Shown: in pieces, positions 1-10,405 of the stretch | Layout of the letters: each line of letters begins with the position of its first letter | Position numbering within the stretch: the first letter of the stretch is position 1 | NCBI GenBank assembly: GCA_022764085.1 | Contig: JALERP010000136.1 | Location: forward strand, 1-57,930 | Direction: 5' to 3' | From: Prevotella sp. | Lineage (GTDB): Bacteria; Bacteroidota; Bacteroidia; Bacteroidales; Bacteroidaceae | Length of the DNA: 57,930 bases | Position numbers and translations under genes: made by a program | Notes under the pieces: generated by a model | Told to the model about the DNA's origin: nothing | What the model saw: the letters and a program-made list of their open reading frames with translations, nothing else | Database searches by the model: none

Positions 1-1488
<1,488 letters not shown>

Positions 1489-1494
1489 AAGCTT

Positions 1495-2382
1495 ATGAAA
1501 ACAAATTTTCTTAGAAAAATGTTTTGCAGTTTGGCTCTTGCAGCCACAGTATTAACCGCAAATGCCGCCGACCGATTGCTAATCGTCGGTGAGGCTGTAT
1601 GGGGAGGTTGGTCTATCGACAACAGTATCGTGATGCTTAACAGCACCGAGAATCCTGATGTGTTTAAGGCCACGGTCAATCTCAAACAGAATGAACCGTT
1701 CAAGTTCCTCACAACAAGCGAATGGGGAAAGCTTGAATATCGCGCTGGTGACAATGACGTCACTCTCGCCGAAGGTGTTGCGTCACCCCTGGTATCTTCC
1801 GAAGAAAACTCCAACGACAACAAGTTCAAGGTGAGCGAAACAGCCAACTATGACATCGTTTGCGACCTCACTGCAAAGACTATCGTCGTCAAGAAAGCGA
1901 ACTATCGGACAAATCCACTTAAGCATACTGCTTTGTGGATGATAGGTTCGGCCACTCCTGGGAAATGGAGCATTGGCGATGGCACAATGCTTGTTCCCAC
2001 GGTTGACAACCCAACAGTGTTCAAGGCTACTATTAACCTTGTGGAGGGAGAGATGAAGATTGCGGTGAACAATCAGACAGGGTATGGACAGACATTCTAT
2101 CTTCGCGACACTACCGATGAAACTAAGATGGTGTTTGGCGGTGATGACAACAAGTGGAATATCACCAAGGCAGGAAAGTATGATGTTACAGTGGATGTAG
2201 TCAATATGACGATATCAATCACAGAAACAAGCTCTACCGGTATCTCTTCTGCTGAGAGTGCTTCCGGTGTTACAACAGCATTGTATGACCTTGGCGGAAA
2301 CCGTCTTTCTTCCCGTACTCTTCGCCCCGGTTGTTATATACAAAAGAAAGGTTCATATACACGAAAAGTTATGGTAAAGTAA
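1495..2382 (+). CDS. Secreted SusE/SusF-like two-domain starch-binding protein
   Basis: A 295-residue protein with a signal peptide ending near ANAAD (residues 20-25). Two homologous beta-sandwich modules follow (about 26-130 and 140-245). Each starts with a hydrophobic strand plus a glycine-tryptophan segment (LLIVGEAVWGGWSIDN; WMIGSATPGKWSIGDG) and contains N/TPxVFKATxNL. This resembles the repeated carbohydrate-binding domains of SusE and SusF, outer-membrane starch-binding proteins. There is no lipobox cysteine. The C-terminus has a short tail (LYDLGGNR then CYIQKKG and RKVMVK), like the Prevotella mini-tails that resemble type IX secretion sorting signals. It sits 6 bp after the GH97 gene, so it is co-transcribed. 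The binding role is inferred from fold-like repeats and context. Confidence 0.7.
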   Translation: MKTNFLRKMFCSLALAATVLTANAADRLLIVGEAVWGGWSIDNSIVMLNSTENPDVFKATVNLKQNEPFKFLTTSEWGKLEYRAGDNDVTLAEGVASPLVSSEENSNDNKFKVSETANYDIVCDLTAKTIVVKKANYRTNPLKHTALWMIGSATPGKWSIGDGTMLVPTVDNPTVFKATINLVEGEMKIAVNNQTGYGQTFYLRDTTDETKMVFGGDDNKWNITKAGKYDVTVDVVNMTISITETSSTGISSAESASGVTTALYDLGGNRLSSRTLRPGCYIQKKGSYTRKVMVK

Positions 2383-2407
2383 GTAATTGGAGCAACAATA
2401 ATGTTAC

Positions 2408-2445
2408 AATTTGGTGGAGTAAGCACTTGCTTATTCCGCCAAATT
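2408..2445 (+). terminator. Intrinsic terminator after the GH97 / SusE-F-like pair
   Basis: A 17-bp stem (arms 2408-2424 and 2429-2445, two G-U wobbles) with a 4-base loop, followed by a T-rich stretch. It lies 26 bp after the SusE/F-like stop codon. Confidence 0.8.
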
Positions 2446-2469
2446 ATTTCTTTATGTATCCAAAATAGC

Positions 2470-2536
2470 AAAAATCGTGCATTTCCTGTCAAATTTGTTA
2501 CATAGTATCATATTTGCAAGGGAATGCACGATTTTT
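2470..2536 (+). terminator. Second inverted repeat, likely terminator
   Basis: Arms 2470-2486 (AAAAATCGTGCATTTCC) and 2520-2536 match at 16 of 17 positions, with a 33-base spacer. The right arm runs into seven T residues. It is probably a back-up terminator isolating the starch locus from the GH32 remnant promoter just downstream. Confidence 0.65.
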
Positions 2537-2561
2537 TTATGTTTCAATTATATTTTCGATG

Positions 2562-2569
2562 TACTTTTG
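2562..2569 (+). promoter_or_regulatory. -7 box TACTTTTG ahead of the GH32 remnant
   Basis: An exact match to the Bacteroidota TAnnTTTG box, 38 bp before the ATG of the broken GH32 gene. It suggests the gene once had its own promoter, which may still be active. Confidence 0.55.
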
Positions 2570-2607
2570 CAGCGAAAACAATTCGAAACATCTAAATAAC
2601 AAAAACA

Positions 2608-3078
2608 ATGAGAAATTTTAAAAGATTAGCAATTAGGGTGTAAAGTTTGATGTCCCTAAATTATACTTACGTCAATGGTTTAACTTATTGATTTTAACAC
2701 TTTATCTGAGATTATCGACGAGACATTCGACGGAGTGTTCCGGGGTGAGCTGCCTTCGCATACGGAGATATCCAACTGGGTCTCTATCATCAGACACCGC
2801 TTTACGGTTGGATGAACGACCCCAACGGAATGTTCTTCATCGGACAGTTTGATGGACACAAGTTTACTTGCGAGGACGAACCCTCAGAGACAAAATGGAT
2901 GGACTATGGCAAGGTGCGTCAGCTGCGCATTTTCGTTGACCGATGTAGTGTTGAGGCCTTCGATGGCGACGGAAAGATGTGCATGACCAACCTTGTTTTC
3001 CCCAGCACCCCTTATGACAAAATTATAGTTAAAGGCAAGGCGAAGGCTACAATTTATAAGATTAAGACAAAAAATTGA
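2608..3078 (+). pseudogene. Broken GH32 fructan hydrolase (levanase/invertase family)
   Basis: Only fragments of a GH32 enzyme remain. An ATG at 2608 begins a signal-peptide-like start that stops after 11 codons. Frame-shifted pieces follow. Then, in one frame from 2785, YHQTPLYGWMNDPNGMF carries the family's WMNDPNG nucleophile motif. This jumps straight to FIGQFDGHKF and TKWMDYGK, which normally lie about 200-300 residues later. A second jump leads to the C-terminal sandwich (LRIFVDRCSVEAFDGDG ... NLVFPS), which is intact to the stop. So there are at least two large internal deletions plus stops and frameshifts. Intact GH32 proteins are 500-620 residues; here the longest open piece is 88. 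The neighbours are a fructose-type permease and a fructokinase, the usual partners. Confidence 0.88.
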
Positions 3079-3374
3079 TGCAAAATAGCGGAAAAATGTT
3101 ACATTGAACGATTTTTGTTCGTCTCTGAAACATATTTTAAAGCCTAATCAACTAAAAACAACTAATTTTGCAGTCGAAAAATAGAATAAGTAGTTTTTGC
3201 ATAAGCATATATATTTAGTAAGGTTTTTAGTTATTGATTTAGGTTTTGGTTAGGTTTTATTTGATTAGGTTATATTTTGGTTTCCAAAGGTAAATGGGTT
3301 GTTTTTCAGGATAACATATCAAAAAAGAATAAATAGAAACAATATATAATAAAAACATAAATAACATACAAAAA
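3079..3374 (+). promoter_or_regulatory. Promoter and ~200-nt AT-rich leader of the fructose permease/fructokinase operon
   Basis: TAATTTTG at 3163-3170 matches the Bacteroidota -7 box and sits about 205 bp before the permease ATG. The leader between them is very AT-rich and has degenerate TTAGGTTTT-like repeats on the plus strand (about 3220-3285). A small hairpin-forming GAAC...GTTC lies at about 3107-3122. I see no recognised riboswitch. Confidence 0.5.
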
Positions 3375-4535
3375 ATGAGTAAAAAGAACAAAATGGCAAT
3401 AGTGCCAGTAATGTTATGCTTCTTCGCTATGGGTTTCGTCGATTTGGTCGGCATTGCCTCTAATTACGTAAAGGAGGACTTGCAGTTGAGCGACTCAGTC
3501 GCCAATGTTTTGCCCTCATTGGTTTTCTTTTGGTTCCTGATTTTCTCAGTGCCTACGGGTATGCTGATGAATCGCATAGGACGCAAAAAGACAGTGTTGC
3601 TTTCGCTGATTGTTACCGTGGTATCACTGCTCCTGCCGATGTTTGGCGAGAATTTCCCGCTGATGTTGGTGTCATTCTCTCTCCTTGGCATTGGAAATGC
3701 CTTGATGCAGACATCTCTGAATCCTTTGGTTTCATCGGTGATACAGGGCAATCTTGCCTCTACGCTCACCTTCGGCCAGTTTGTTAAGGCCATAGCATCT
3801 TTCCTGGCTCCTTATATCGCGATGTGGGGTGCGCTTGCCACCATCCCGAGTTTCGGCATGGGCTGGCGTATCCTTTTCCCCATATACATGGTGATAGGCA
3901 TCCTTGCCTCACTTCTTCTTGCCTCCACTCCAATCAACGAACCGGCTCCCGATGGCAAGGCATCCTCATTTGTTGATTGTGTGAAGTTGCTCTCTCGCCC
4001 TATTGTCCTTCTTTCCTTCATAGGCATCATGTGTCATGTCGGAATAGACGTGGGCACCAACACAACAGCTCCCAAAATATTGATGGAGCGCCATGAGATG
4101 ACTCTCAATGATGCCGCATTCGCCACCTCTTTGTATTTCATTTTCCGTACTATAGGCTGCCTTACCGGTTCGTTTTTCCTCCGTGTCCTGAGCAACCGTC
4201 TGTTCTTCGTCATCAGTGTTGTTATGATGGCACTTGCGATGCTCGGTCTTGGTTTCGGCACTTCCAAGAGCGTGTTGTATGTAGCGATAGCCCTTGTAGG
4301 CTACGGCAACTCCAACATTTTCTCATTGGTATTCAGCCAGGCATTGCTTTCCGACCAGAGCAGACAGAACGAAATATCAGGTCTTATGATAATGGGTCTG
4401 TTCGGTGGCACTGTGTTCCCGTTGTTCATGGGCTTTGCCAGCGACACAATGGGTCAGGCCGGTGCTGTTGCCGTGATGGCATTGGGAGTAGTGTATCTCT
4501 TCACTTATATATCAAGAATAAAATCTTCTAAATAA
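3375..4535 (+). CDS. MFS sugar permease (FucP-like family, probable fructose transporter)
   Basis: A 386-residue inner-membrane protein with about 12 hydrophobic segments. The first starts at residue 8 (MAIVPVMLCFFAMGFVDLVG). An MFS loop 2-3 signature is seen in GMLMNRIGRKK (about 62-72). It resembles the fucose/glucose-galactose/fructose permease branch common in Bacteroidota. The fructokinase starts 6 bp after its stop and a GH32 wreck lies upstream. This matches the levanase-permease-fructokinase order of fructan loci in Bacteroides, so fructose is the likely substrate. It would import fructose by proton symport. The substrate is inferred from neighbours only. Confidence 0.8.
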   Translation: MSKKNKMAIVPVMLCFFAMGFVDLVGIASNYVKEDLQLSDSVANVLPSLVFFWFLIFSVPTGMLMNRIGRKKTVLLSLIVTVVSLLLPMFGENFPLMLVSFSLLGIGNALMQTSLNPLVSSVIQGNLASTLTFGQFVKAIASFLAPYIAMWGALATIPSFGMGWRILFPIYMVIGILASLLLASTPINEPAPDGKASSFVDCVKLLSRPIVLLSFIGIMCHVGIDVGTNTTAPKILMERHEMTLNDAAFATSLYFIFRTIGCLTGSFFLRVLSNRLFFVISVVMMALAMLGLGFGTSKSVLYVAIALVGYGNSNIFSLVFSQALLSDQSRQNEISGLMIMGLFGGTVFPLFMGFASDTMGQAGAVAVMALGVVYLFTYISRIKSSK

Positions 4536-4541
4536 CATATT

Positions 4542-5417
4542 ATGGACAATAAAATAATCGTAGGTCTTGGCGAGGCACTTTGGGACTGCCTCCCCGAAGG
4601 CCGCAAGATCGGCGGTGCACCCGCCAACTTCGCCTATCATGCGTCCCAGTTTGGTTTTGAATCTTATGCAGTGAGTGCCGTGGGCAATGACCCGCTGGGT
4701 GACGAGACCATCGCCGCTTTGGAGTCTAACGGCTTGAAACTTGTCATGCCTCGTGTTGACTTCCCTACAGGCCAGGTCCAGGTTAGTCTTGACGCGGATG
4801 GTGTTGCAACCTACGATATCAAGGAAGGTTCGGCATGGGACAACATTCCGTTCACACCTGAGATAGAGTCTCTTGCCAAGCAGTGCCAGGCTGTATGCTT
4901 CGGTTCACTTGCCCAGCGCAATAAGGTGTCTCGCGAGACGATTTACCGTTTTCTCGATGCCACCCCGAAGAACTGCATGCGCATCTTCGACATCAACCTT
5001 CGTCAGAACTTCTACTCGAAAGAGATTATCCAGGAGTCTCTCCAGCGCGCCAATGTGATGAAGATCAATGACGAGGAGTTGGTTATACTCGGTCGGATGT
5101 TCGGTTATCCCGGGATGGACTTCGAGAACAAGTGCTGGCTTATTCTCGGCAAGTATAACCTTGACATGCTTGTCCTGACCTGCGGAGTCAACGGCAGTTA
5201 TGTATTCTCCAAGGGTGCCATGTCTTATCTTGAGACCCCGAAGGTTGAGGTAGCCGACACGGTAGGTGCAGGTGACTCATTCACCGGTTCATTCGTAGCC
5301 TCCATTCTTGCCGGCAAACCAATTGCCGAGGCTCATCGCATAGGTGTTAACGTTAGTGCCTACGTATGCACTCAGAACGGCGCAATGCCTGTCATTCCCG
5401 AGGACTTGAAGAAATAA
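4542..5417 (+). CDS. Fructokinase, PfkB/ribokinase family
   Basis: A 291-residue cytoplasmic sugar kinase. The N-terminal PfkB signature GGAPANFAYHAS lies at residues 24-35. The C-terminal ATP/anion-hole motif DTVGAGDSFTGSF (about 239-251) contains catalytic Asp245. It phosphorylates fructose to fructose 6-phosphate with ATP. It starts 6 bp after the permease stop and forms a two-gene operon with it. Length and motifs are normal. Other PfkB sugars such as ribose or ketogluconate are possible, but the GH32 and permease context favours fructose. Confidence 0.88.
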   Translation: MDNKIIVGLGEALWDCLPEGRKIGGAPANFAYHASQFGFESYAVSAVGNDPLGDETIAALESNGLKLVMPRVDFPTGQVQVSLDADGVATYDIKEGSAWDNIPFTPEIESLAKQCQAVCFGSLAQRNKVSRETIYRFLDATPKNCMRIFDINLRQNFYSKEIIQESLQRANVMKINDEELVILGRMFGYPGMDFENKCWLILGKYNLDMLVLTCGVNGSYVFSKGAMSYLETPKVEVADTVGAGDSFTGSFVASILAGKPIAEAHRIGVNVSAYVCTQNGAMPVIPEDLKK

Positions 5418-5441
5418 GTATTATTAGAGTCATAATTTGAT

Positions 5442-5482
5442 AAAGCTTGTCGTATGTTTTTTATACGGCAGGCTTTTTCTTT
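5442..5482 (+). terminator. Intrinsic terminator after fructokinase
   Basis: A 14-bp stem (5442-5455 with 5463-5476, two G-U wobbles), a 7-base T-rich loop and a TTTTTCTTT tail, 25 bp after the stop codon. Confidence 0.85.
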
Positions 5483-5503
5483 ATACATTTTTATAGTTTA
5501 ATT

Positions 5504-5650
5504 TTACTCAAGTTTCGGAAGTAATTTTGAACCACAGAGTTTAAGAGATTAAGAGTATTTATATTAGGAAAGAGACTGAATAAACACAAATCTCTTTTCC
5601 TCTTTAACTCTGTGGTTTAAATAAAACCCTTTTACATAGAGAATTATCAC
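5504..5650 (+). repeat. 147-bp dispersed repeat, copy 1: promoter plus nested hairpin leader upstream of GH43
   Basis: About 95% identical over 147 bp to 21310-21456, same orientation. It contains an exact -7 box TAATTTTG (5522-5529). An 18-bp inverted repeat with one mismatch follows at once: arm 5530-5547 (AACCACAGAGTTTAAGAG) pairs with 5600-5617. Nested inside is a second stem (GGAAAGAGA with TCTCTTTTCC). Transcription from this box would start at the foot of the hairpin, so the element could act as a promoter with a structured 5' leader. It ends 24 bp before the GH43 start codon. Confidence 0.75.
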
Positions 5651-5674
5651 ATGCGAAACTTAAGTTTATAAAAT

Positions 5675-7417
5675 ATGAACAATACTATTAACCTACTCTT
5701 TGCGGCTGCACTCACTTGTTCGCCGCTTGCGTCGATGGCTCAGCAGTCAGCGACATGGAATCCTAACCTCCCCGGAGGTAAGTATCGCAACCCGGTTATC
5801 AATGCCGACTATTCCGACCCCGACGTATGTCGCGTGGGCAACGATTACTATATGACATCATCGAGCTTCGCCTGCTTCCCGGGTCTGCAGATTCTGCATA
5901 GCACAGACCTCGTCAACTGGAAGATCATTGGAGCTGCCCTGCAAGACGACTATCCCGTATTGCCGGAATTCCGCGGCACCGACCTTGACTGGCGCAAGCG
6001 TATTCAGCACGGCAACTACGTATGGGCTCCGGCCATACGCCATCACGACGGATGGTTCTATATCTATTGGGGCGACCCCGACCAGGGGCTCTTTATGACC
6101 AAGACACAGGACCCCGCAGGCACATGGTCAACTCCTGTATGCGTGAAACCTGGAAAGGGAATGATTGACTGCTGCCCTCTATGGGATGAGGACGGCAAGG
6201 CTTATCTTTCACATGGCTGCGCAGGTTCAAGAGCGGGAGTGAAGTCGGTGCTCTTCGTGGCGCCCATGTCAGCCGACGGAACTACCGTCACTGGTCCGTC
6301 GCGCATCGTTTATGACGGTCATGAGGACCAGCCCACTATCGAAGGAACAAAGTTCTACAAGCGCAACGGATATTATTATATAATGTCGCCGGCTGGTGGT
6401 GTGAAATACGGTTGGCAAGTGATTCTTCGCTCACGTAATCCCTTCGGACCATACGACGAATATGTGGGATTGGCTCAGGGCAAGTCAAAGGTCAACGGCC
6501 CTCATCAGGGTGCGTGGGTTGACACCCCGTCGGGCGAAGACTGGTTCTTGCATTTCCAGGACAAGCATGCCTATGGTCGTGTGGTTCATCTGCAACCAGC
6601 CCGTTGGGTGAACGACTGGCTTGTGATTGGCGATGACAAGGATGGCGACGGATGTGGCGACGCTGTGGAGCAATGGAAGAAGCCAAATCTGAAGGCATCT
6701 GAGAACGTGCAACCGCAGGAGGACGACGATTTCAACAACACTGCCTTGGGATTACAGTGGCAGTTTGAAGGTCCGTTCAGTCACTATTGGTATTTCTGCG
6801 ACGCAAAGAAATCCAAGCTCCGTCTATATGGCATCCAGCAGCCTGAAGGATATAAGAACCTCGCTGACATGCAGAACACCCTGATGCAGAAGTTACCCGC
6901 CGAGAACTTCACCGTGACATCCAAACTGAAGTTCATACCTAATCCTGGCAACAAGAACAAGGGTGAGGAAGCCGGATTCATCATCAAGGGTCAGGACTAT
7001 GCCGCCATTAAGTTTGTCACCACCAAGGAGGGTTGCTTCATGCGTTACGTCAACTGCAAGAATGCAATGAAGGGAGGCAAGGAGGAAGTGCTTCATGAAA
7101 TGCCCATTACTCTCACTGAGTTGGAGAAGCCCTATACCCAGAAGTATGCCGTGGATGACATTCCCAAGCCCCGCCATGCCACTCAGGACATCTATGTGCG
7201 TGCCGTGGTGAAGAGTGCGGGTATTGGCAATGGCATCACCTCGTCGGCGCAGTTCTACTACAGTTTCGACGGCAAGAAATACGTGAAGCTTGGCTCTCCC
7301 TTCAAGGTTAAGGAGGGCAAATGGATTGGAGCAAAAGTAGGTTATTTCAACTGCCGCTCGTCGGTGAGCAACGATGGAGCCTTCCTTGATGTCGATTGGA
7401 TTAAGTTTACGAAATAA
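5675..7417 (+). CDS. Secreted GH43 family glycosidase (arabinofuranosidase/xylosidase type)
   Basis: A 580-residue protein with a signal peptide (cleavage near MAQQS, 21-25). The five-bladed GH43 domain spans about 36-340. Asp48 in YSDPD is the general base, Asp165 in GMIDCCPLWD the pKa modulator, and Glu223 in TIEGTKFY the general acid. The C-terminal domain (about 350-580) begins after a DFN motif and resembles the beta-sandwich that closes the active site in two-domain GH43 enzymes. It probably removes arabinose or xylose from pectin side chains or arabinoxylan. It is the first gene of a two-gene operon with a pectate lyase 11 bp downstream and follows the repeat-borne promoter. The exact subfamily cannot be fixed by eye. 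Confidence 0.9.
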   Translation: MNNTINLLFAAALTCSPLASMAQQSATWNPNLPGGKYRNPVINADYSDPDVCRVGNDYYMTSSSFACFPGLQILHSTDLVNWKIIGAALQDDYPVLPEFRGTDLDWRKRIQHGNYVWAPAIRHHDGWFYIYWGDPDQGLFMTKTQDPAGTWSTPVCVKPGKGMIDCCPLWDEDGKAYLSHGCAGSRAGVKSVLFVAPMSADGTTVTGPSRIVYDGHEDQPTIEGTKFYKRNGYYYIMSPAGGVKYGWQVILRSRNPFGPYDEYVGLAQGKSKVNGPHQGAWVDTPSGEDWFLHFQDKHAYGRVVHLQPARWVNDWLVIGDDKDGDGCGDAVEQWKKPNLKASENVQPQEDDDFNNTALGLQWQFEGPFSHYWYFCDAKKSKLRLYGIQQPEGYKNLADMQNTLMQKLPAENFTVTSKLKFIPNPGNKNKGEEAGFIIKGQDYAAIKFVTTKEGCFMRYVNCKNAMKGGKEEVLHEMPITLTELEKPYTQKYAVDDIPKPRHATQDIYVRAVVKSAGIGNGITSSAQFYYSFDGKKYVKLGSPFKVKEGKWIGAKVGYFNCRSSVSNDGAFLDVDWIKFTK

Positions 7418-7428
7418 TATAACACCCA

Positions 7429-10293
7429 ATGAAAAAAAAATTCTTTGGAATTTCATCACTGCTTTTAATAGCAGCCTTGAATGTCTATGGTGCAAACCCC
7501 GTGACGCCGAATGGTGTCACGGGGTTTGCCACGTACAATGCCTTGGGCAACTGTGGTGTCACAGGAGGCGGAACGGGCAAGGTAGTACACGTAAACACTC
7601 GTGCCGAACTCGAGCGATATGCCTCAAGTGATGAACCTTACGTCATCATCATCGACAGTGACATCACGGGCGGTGGAGTCAACGACCTGCAGGACGAGTT
7701 ATTCATCAACTCCGACAAGACCATCATCGGAGCGGGTTGCGGCAAGGCTATCAACGGCATTGCACTTATAGCCAACGGCAAGCGGAATATCATCATCCGC
7801 AACATATCACTCTCGCGAGGGCGTATCGACGGGGTGGCTTTCCACAACTGCCATCATATATGGATTGACCATTGCGACTTCAGCAACTCCTACGACGGAC
7901 TGCTCGACATCACCAACGGCTCTGACTTCGCCACTGTATCATGGGTAAAACTGCATGACCACAACAAGGTGAGCATTACCAACTCCGGAACATGCCATTA
8001 TGAGGACTACAACAAGGAGCGGGTCACTTTCGCCCACTGTATGTTCAGCAACAACACCCAGCGCAACCCGCGCATTGGCTACGGCAAGATGCACATATAC
8101 AACACCTACTGGGAGAACATCAAGTCATATTGTATCGGTTTCCACTCGCAGGCTCAGGTGCTGTCGGAGAACAACTACTTCTCCGCAACTGCCAAAAAAC
8201 CATTCTGCAACCAATACACCAACCTCCTGCCCTATCGTGGATACCTTACCGACAAGGGTTCCTTCTTTGCAAAGGGTGACCCGGGAAGGAATACCAACCA
8301 TCCCTTTACCGACATCTCCTATTCCCCACTCGACTATTACGAGTACAGCTTCGACCTTGACGTTGCCGAGGATGTGGCAAGCAACACTCCCAACGGTGTA
8401 GGTCCTCAGGATGGCATTCAGTATGAACCTATCCTCAATCCTGGCAACGGGGCGATTGACATTCCTCTCTCACAACGGCTCTCATGGGGAACGGTGGATG
8501 GCGCGTCGTCCACGAAAATGTATTTCGGTACGTCGCCCGAGAATCTCCTGCTTACACGTCCCGAAGACGTGAACCTAAAGCACTCCACTCGTTATTACTG
8601 GCGAGTGGCGGCTATAGTGGATGGCAAGGAGCACATGTCGCCGCTCTATACCTTCACCACGGCATCCGAGAAAGCCACAAAGCCATATCCCGAATCGGGT
8701 GCTATGGCTCCATGGCTGCGTTATCCCACGTCGGGCACTGGTTTCTGCACGGATATGCCCCTCTGTTGGTGTCGCGCTGCTGATGCTGTGAAGTATAGGG
8801 TATATCTCTCCGACAAGCAATCCAACCTCAACAGGAATCTTATTGGCGAGACATCCTCGCTTTCGCTCACTCCCGCTTCGCTTTCCACAGGCACCAAGTA
8901 TTACTGGCGGGTAGATGCTGTCAAGGCCGACGGCACTGTAGTGAAAGGCGATGTATGGTCGTTTGGCTCTCCAGAAAAGAAATGGCATGATGGACGAAAC
9001 GAGGCTGAGGATATGTATATCTCTGGCATCGCCTTCTTCGAAAAGAATGAATCAGCGTCCAACAGCGCAGTCGTTGTGGGCGACCAAGGCCCTGGTGCCG
9101 TATGTGGCGTATGGCAAGGCAAGTCGGGGCGATATGCCATCGAGACTGCCGTATTCAACCAGAAAAGCGGTGCCAACTATGTAGGGGTCACTGTCAACGG
9201 CAAACTCATTGACGAATGGTTGTCTTCTTCCGACAATGATGAACTTTGTATCAGGAAAACGCGCAACACTGTAACGCTGCGAAACGGTGACGAAATACGC
9301 ATCGACTTCGTGGCTGGTCTTGTTGAGGGAAAGATTAACCAAAGTCGCTCACGCATCGACTATGTAAATATCGTGCCAGTTAAGGATAAGTATATTGAGG
9401 TTACACGACCCTCGGGCATACATCATTCTCCTGTCATCACCACTGGATATGATTGTGAGTATCTGCTTTTGGATGATATTGTCTTCACTGACACGCTCGG
9501 CACTATTGGCGACAAAGGAGACATTCAGGTAAGAGACAAACACAGCTCTTGGGTGACAAAGACCGATGCGGGATATAACATGTATGTAAAGCAGACGGAT
9601 ATTGTAAAGCTCGTATATAGGAATAAAGACGGCAAGGAGACTGAGAACGTCAAGGATTTGGAGAAGGCTATCGACAACAAAGTGGATGTACCCAATTCAA
9701 CTGCCGACGGAAGTCTCTATGCAATACGCCTATACAAGAATCCGCCTGTAAAGACGATATACAGACAACCCAAAGCTGAAGGCAGCAAGAACTACGAACT
9801 GATATGGTCGCCGGATGTGATATTTGTGGATAGCACTGGCATAAAGGGCAATCCGGGAAAGACTCAGATGCGTGATGGTTATGACGAGTGGATAAAGTAT
9901 GTCAACCCCAAGGCCAACGAGGTGCTTGCAAAAAAGAATGTCAAGGCATTCATTGACCCAGAAACTGACAACGAATGTACTGGTACACTTCCAAGGTTAG
10001 CGGGAAGTGCATCATACGTCACTGGCACTGACAAGACTGTCACTTATTGCCTGCAGGGCTGCAGCCGCATAAAGTTCTACTACACTGGTTCAGGTGGTTC
10101 ATCAACAAGCGTAAAGGTGAAAGCCGTAAACCTCTCTACAGGAGAAGAACAAATCATCGAAGGTGCTACAGCCCGAGGCAAGAATGTGGCATCCAACACA
10201 GCAGAAGTAAATCTCGACCCGCAATGCAGATATGACGTAACCATCTCCGGCACAACAGGCGACATGGTTATTTATGCCGTGAAACTTTTTTAG
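7429..10293 (+). CDS. Secreted multidomain pectate lyase, PL1 family
   Basis: A 954-residue protein with a signal peptide to about residue 22. The PL1 beta-helix spans about 25-330. Calcium ligands lie in WIDHCDF and SYDGLLDITNGSD (145-166), and the catalytic arginine region is RNPR (212-215). Two fibronectin III-like domains follow (about 335-515, each with KYYWRVDAV-type strands), then a CBM6/35-like sandwich that starts with RNEAEDMY (about 522-650). The last ~300 residues are unassigned, with two similar DDIVFxDTLGTIGDKG / DVIFVDSTGIKGNPG segments and a final beta-rich domain. The enzyme cleaves polygalacturonate by beta-elimination. It is much longer than a single-domain PL1 (~350-400), so the extra domains probably bind substrate or the cell surface. 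Confidence 0.92.
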   Translation: MKKKFFGISSLLLIAALNVYGANPVTPNGVTGFATYNALGNCGVTGGGTGKVVHVNTRAELERYASSDEPYVIIIDSDITGGGVNDLQDELFINSDKTIIGAGCGKAINGIALIANGKRNIIIRNISLSRGRIDGVAFHNCHHIWIDHCDFSNSYDGLLDITNGSDFATVSWVKLHDHNKVSITNSGTCHYEDYNKERVTFAHCMFSNNTQRNPRIGYGKMHIYNTYWENIKSYCIGFHSQAQVLSENNYFSATAKKPFCNQYTNLLPYRGYLTDKGSFFAKGDPGRNTNHPFTDISYSPLDYYEYSFDLDVAEDVASNTPNGVGPQDGIQYEPILNPGNGAIDIPLSQRLSWGTVDGASSTKMYFGTSPENLLLTRPEDVNLKHSTRYYWRVAAIVDGKEHMSPLYTFTTASEKATKPYPESGAMAPWLRYPTSGTGFCTDMPLCWCRAADAVKYRVYLSDKQSNLNRNLIGETSSLSLTPASLSTGTKYYWRVDAVKADGTVVKGDVWSFGSPEKKWHDGRNEAEDMYISGIAFFEKNESASNSAVVVGDQGPGAVCGVWQGKSGRYAIETAVFNQKSGANYVGVTVNGKLIDEWLSSSDNDELCIRKTRNTVTLRNGDEIRIDFVAGLVEGKINQSRSRIDYVNIVPVKDKYIEVTRPSGIHHSPVITTGYDCEYLLLDDIVFTDTLGTIGDKGDIQVRDKHSSWVTKTDAGYNMYVKQTDIVKLVYRNKDGKETENVKDLEKAIDNKVDVPNSTADGSLYAIRLYKNPPVKTIYRQPKAEGSKNYELIWSPDVIFVDSTGIKGNPGKTQMRDGYDEWIKYVNPKANEVLAKKNVKAFIDPETDNECTGTLPRLAGSASYVTGTDKTVTYCLQGCSRIKFYYTGSGGSSTSVKVKAVNLSTGEEQIIEGATARGKNVASNTAEVNLDPQCRYDVTISGTTGDMVIYAVKLF

Positions 10294-10333
10294 GGGGTCA
10301 GTGGTTCAGCGCGGATCAGCGTACCGAAAATAA

Positions 10334-10365
10334 AAAGCTTCGGCATATTCGTATGCCGAAGCTTT
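10334..10365. terminator. Bidirectional terminator with a perfect 14-bp stem and TTCG loop
   Basis: Arms 10334-10347 (AAAGCTTCGGCATA) and 10352-10365 are perfect complements around the tetraloop TTCG. A-rich and T-rich flanks lie on either side. It sits between the converging PL1 gene and the last gene of the SusC operon and can serve both strands. Confidence 0.92.
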
Positions 10366-10405
10366 AATATTACGATATAACGTAGGTTCTGAGAACCTGA
10401 TTATA

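Noticed and set aside
2812..3078. An 88-codon open frame that could be called as a small gene.
   Set aside because: It starts inside the WMNDPNG motif of GH32 and joins distant GH32 segments; it is a pseudogene fragment.
3220..3374. The leader of the fructose permease considered as a riboswitch.
   Set aside because: It is very AT/T-rich with simple repeats and shows no conserved motif of a known riboswitch class.
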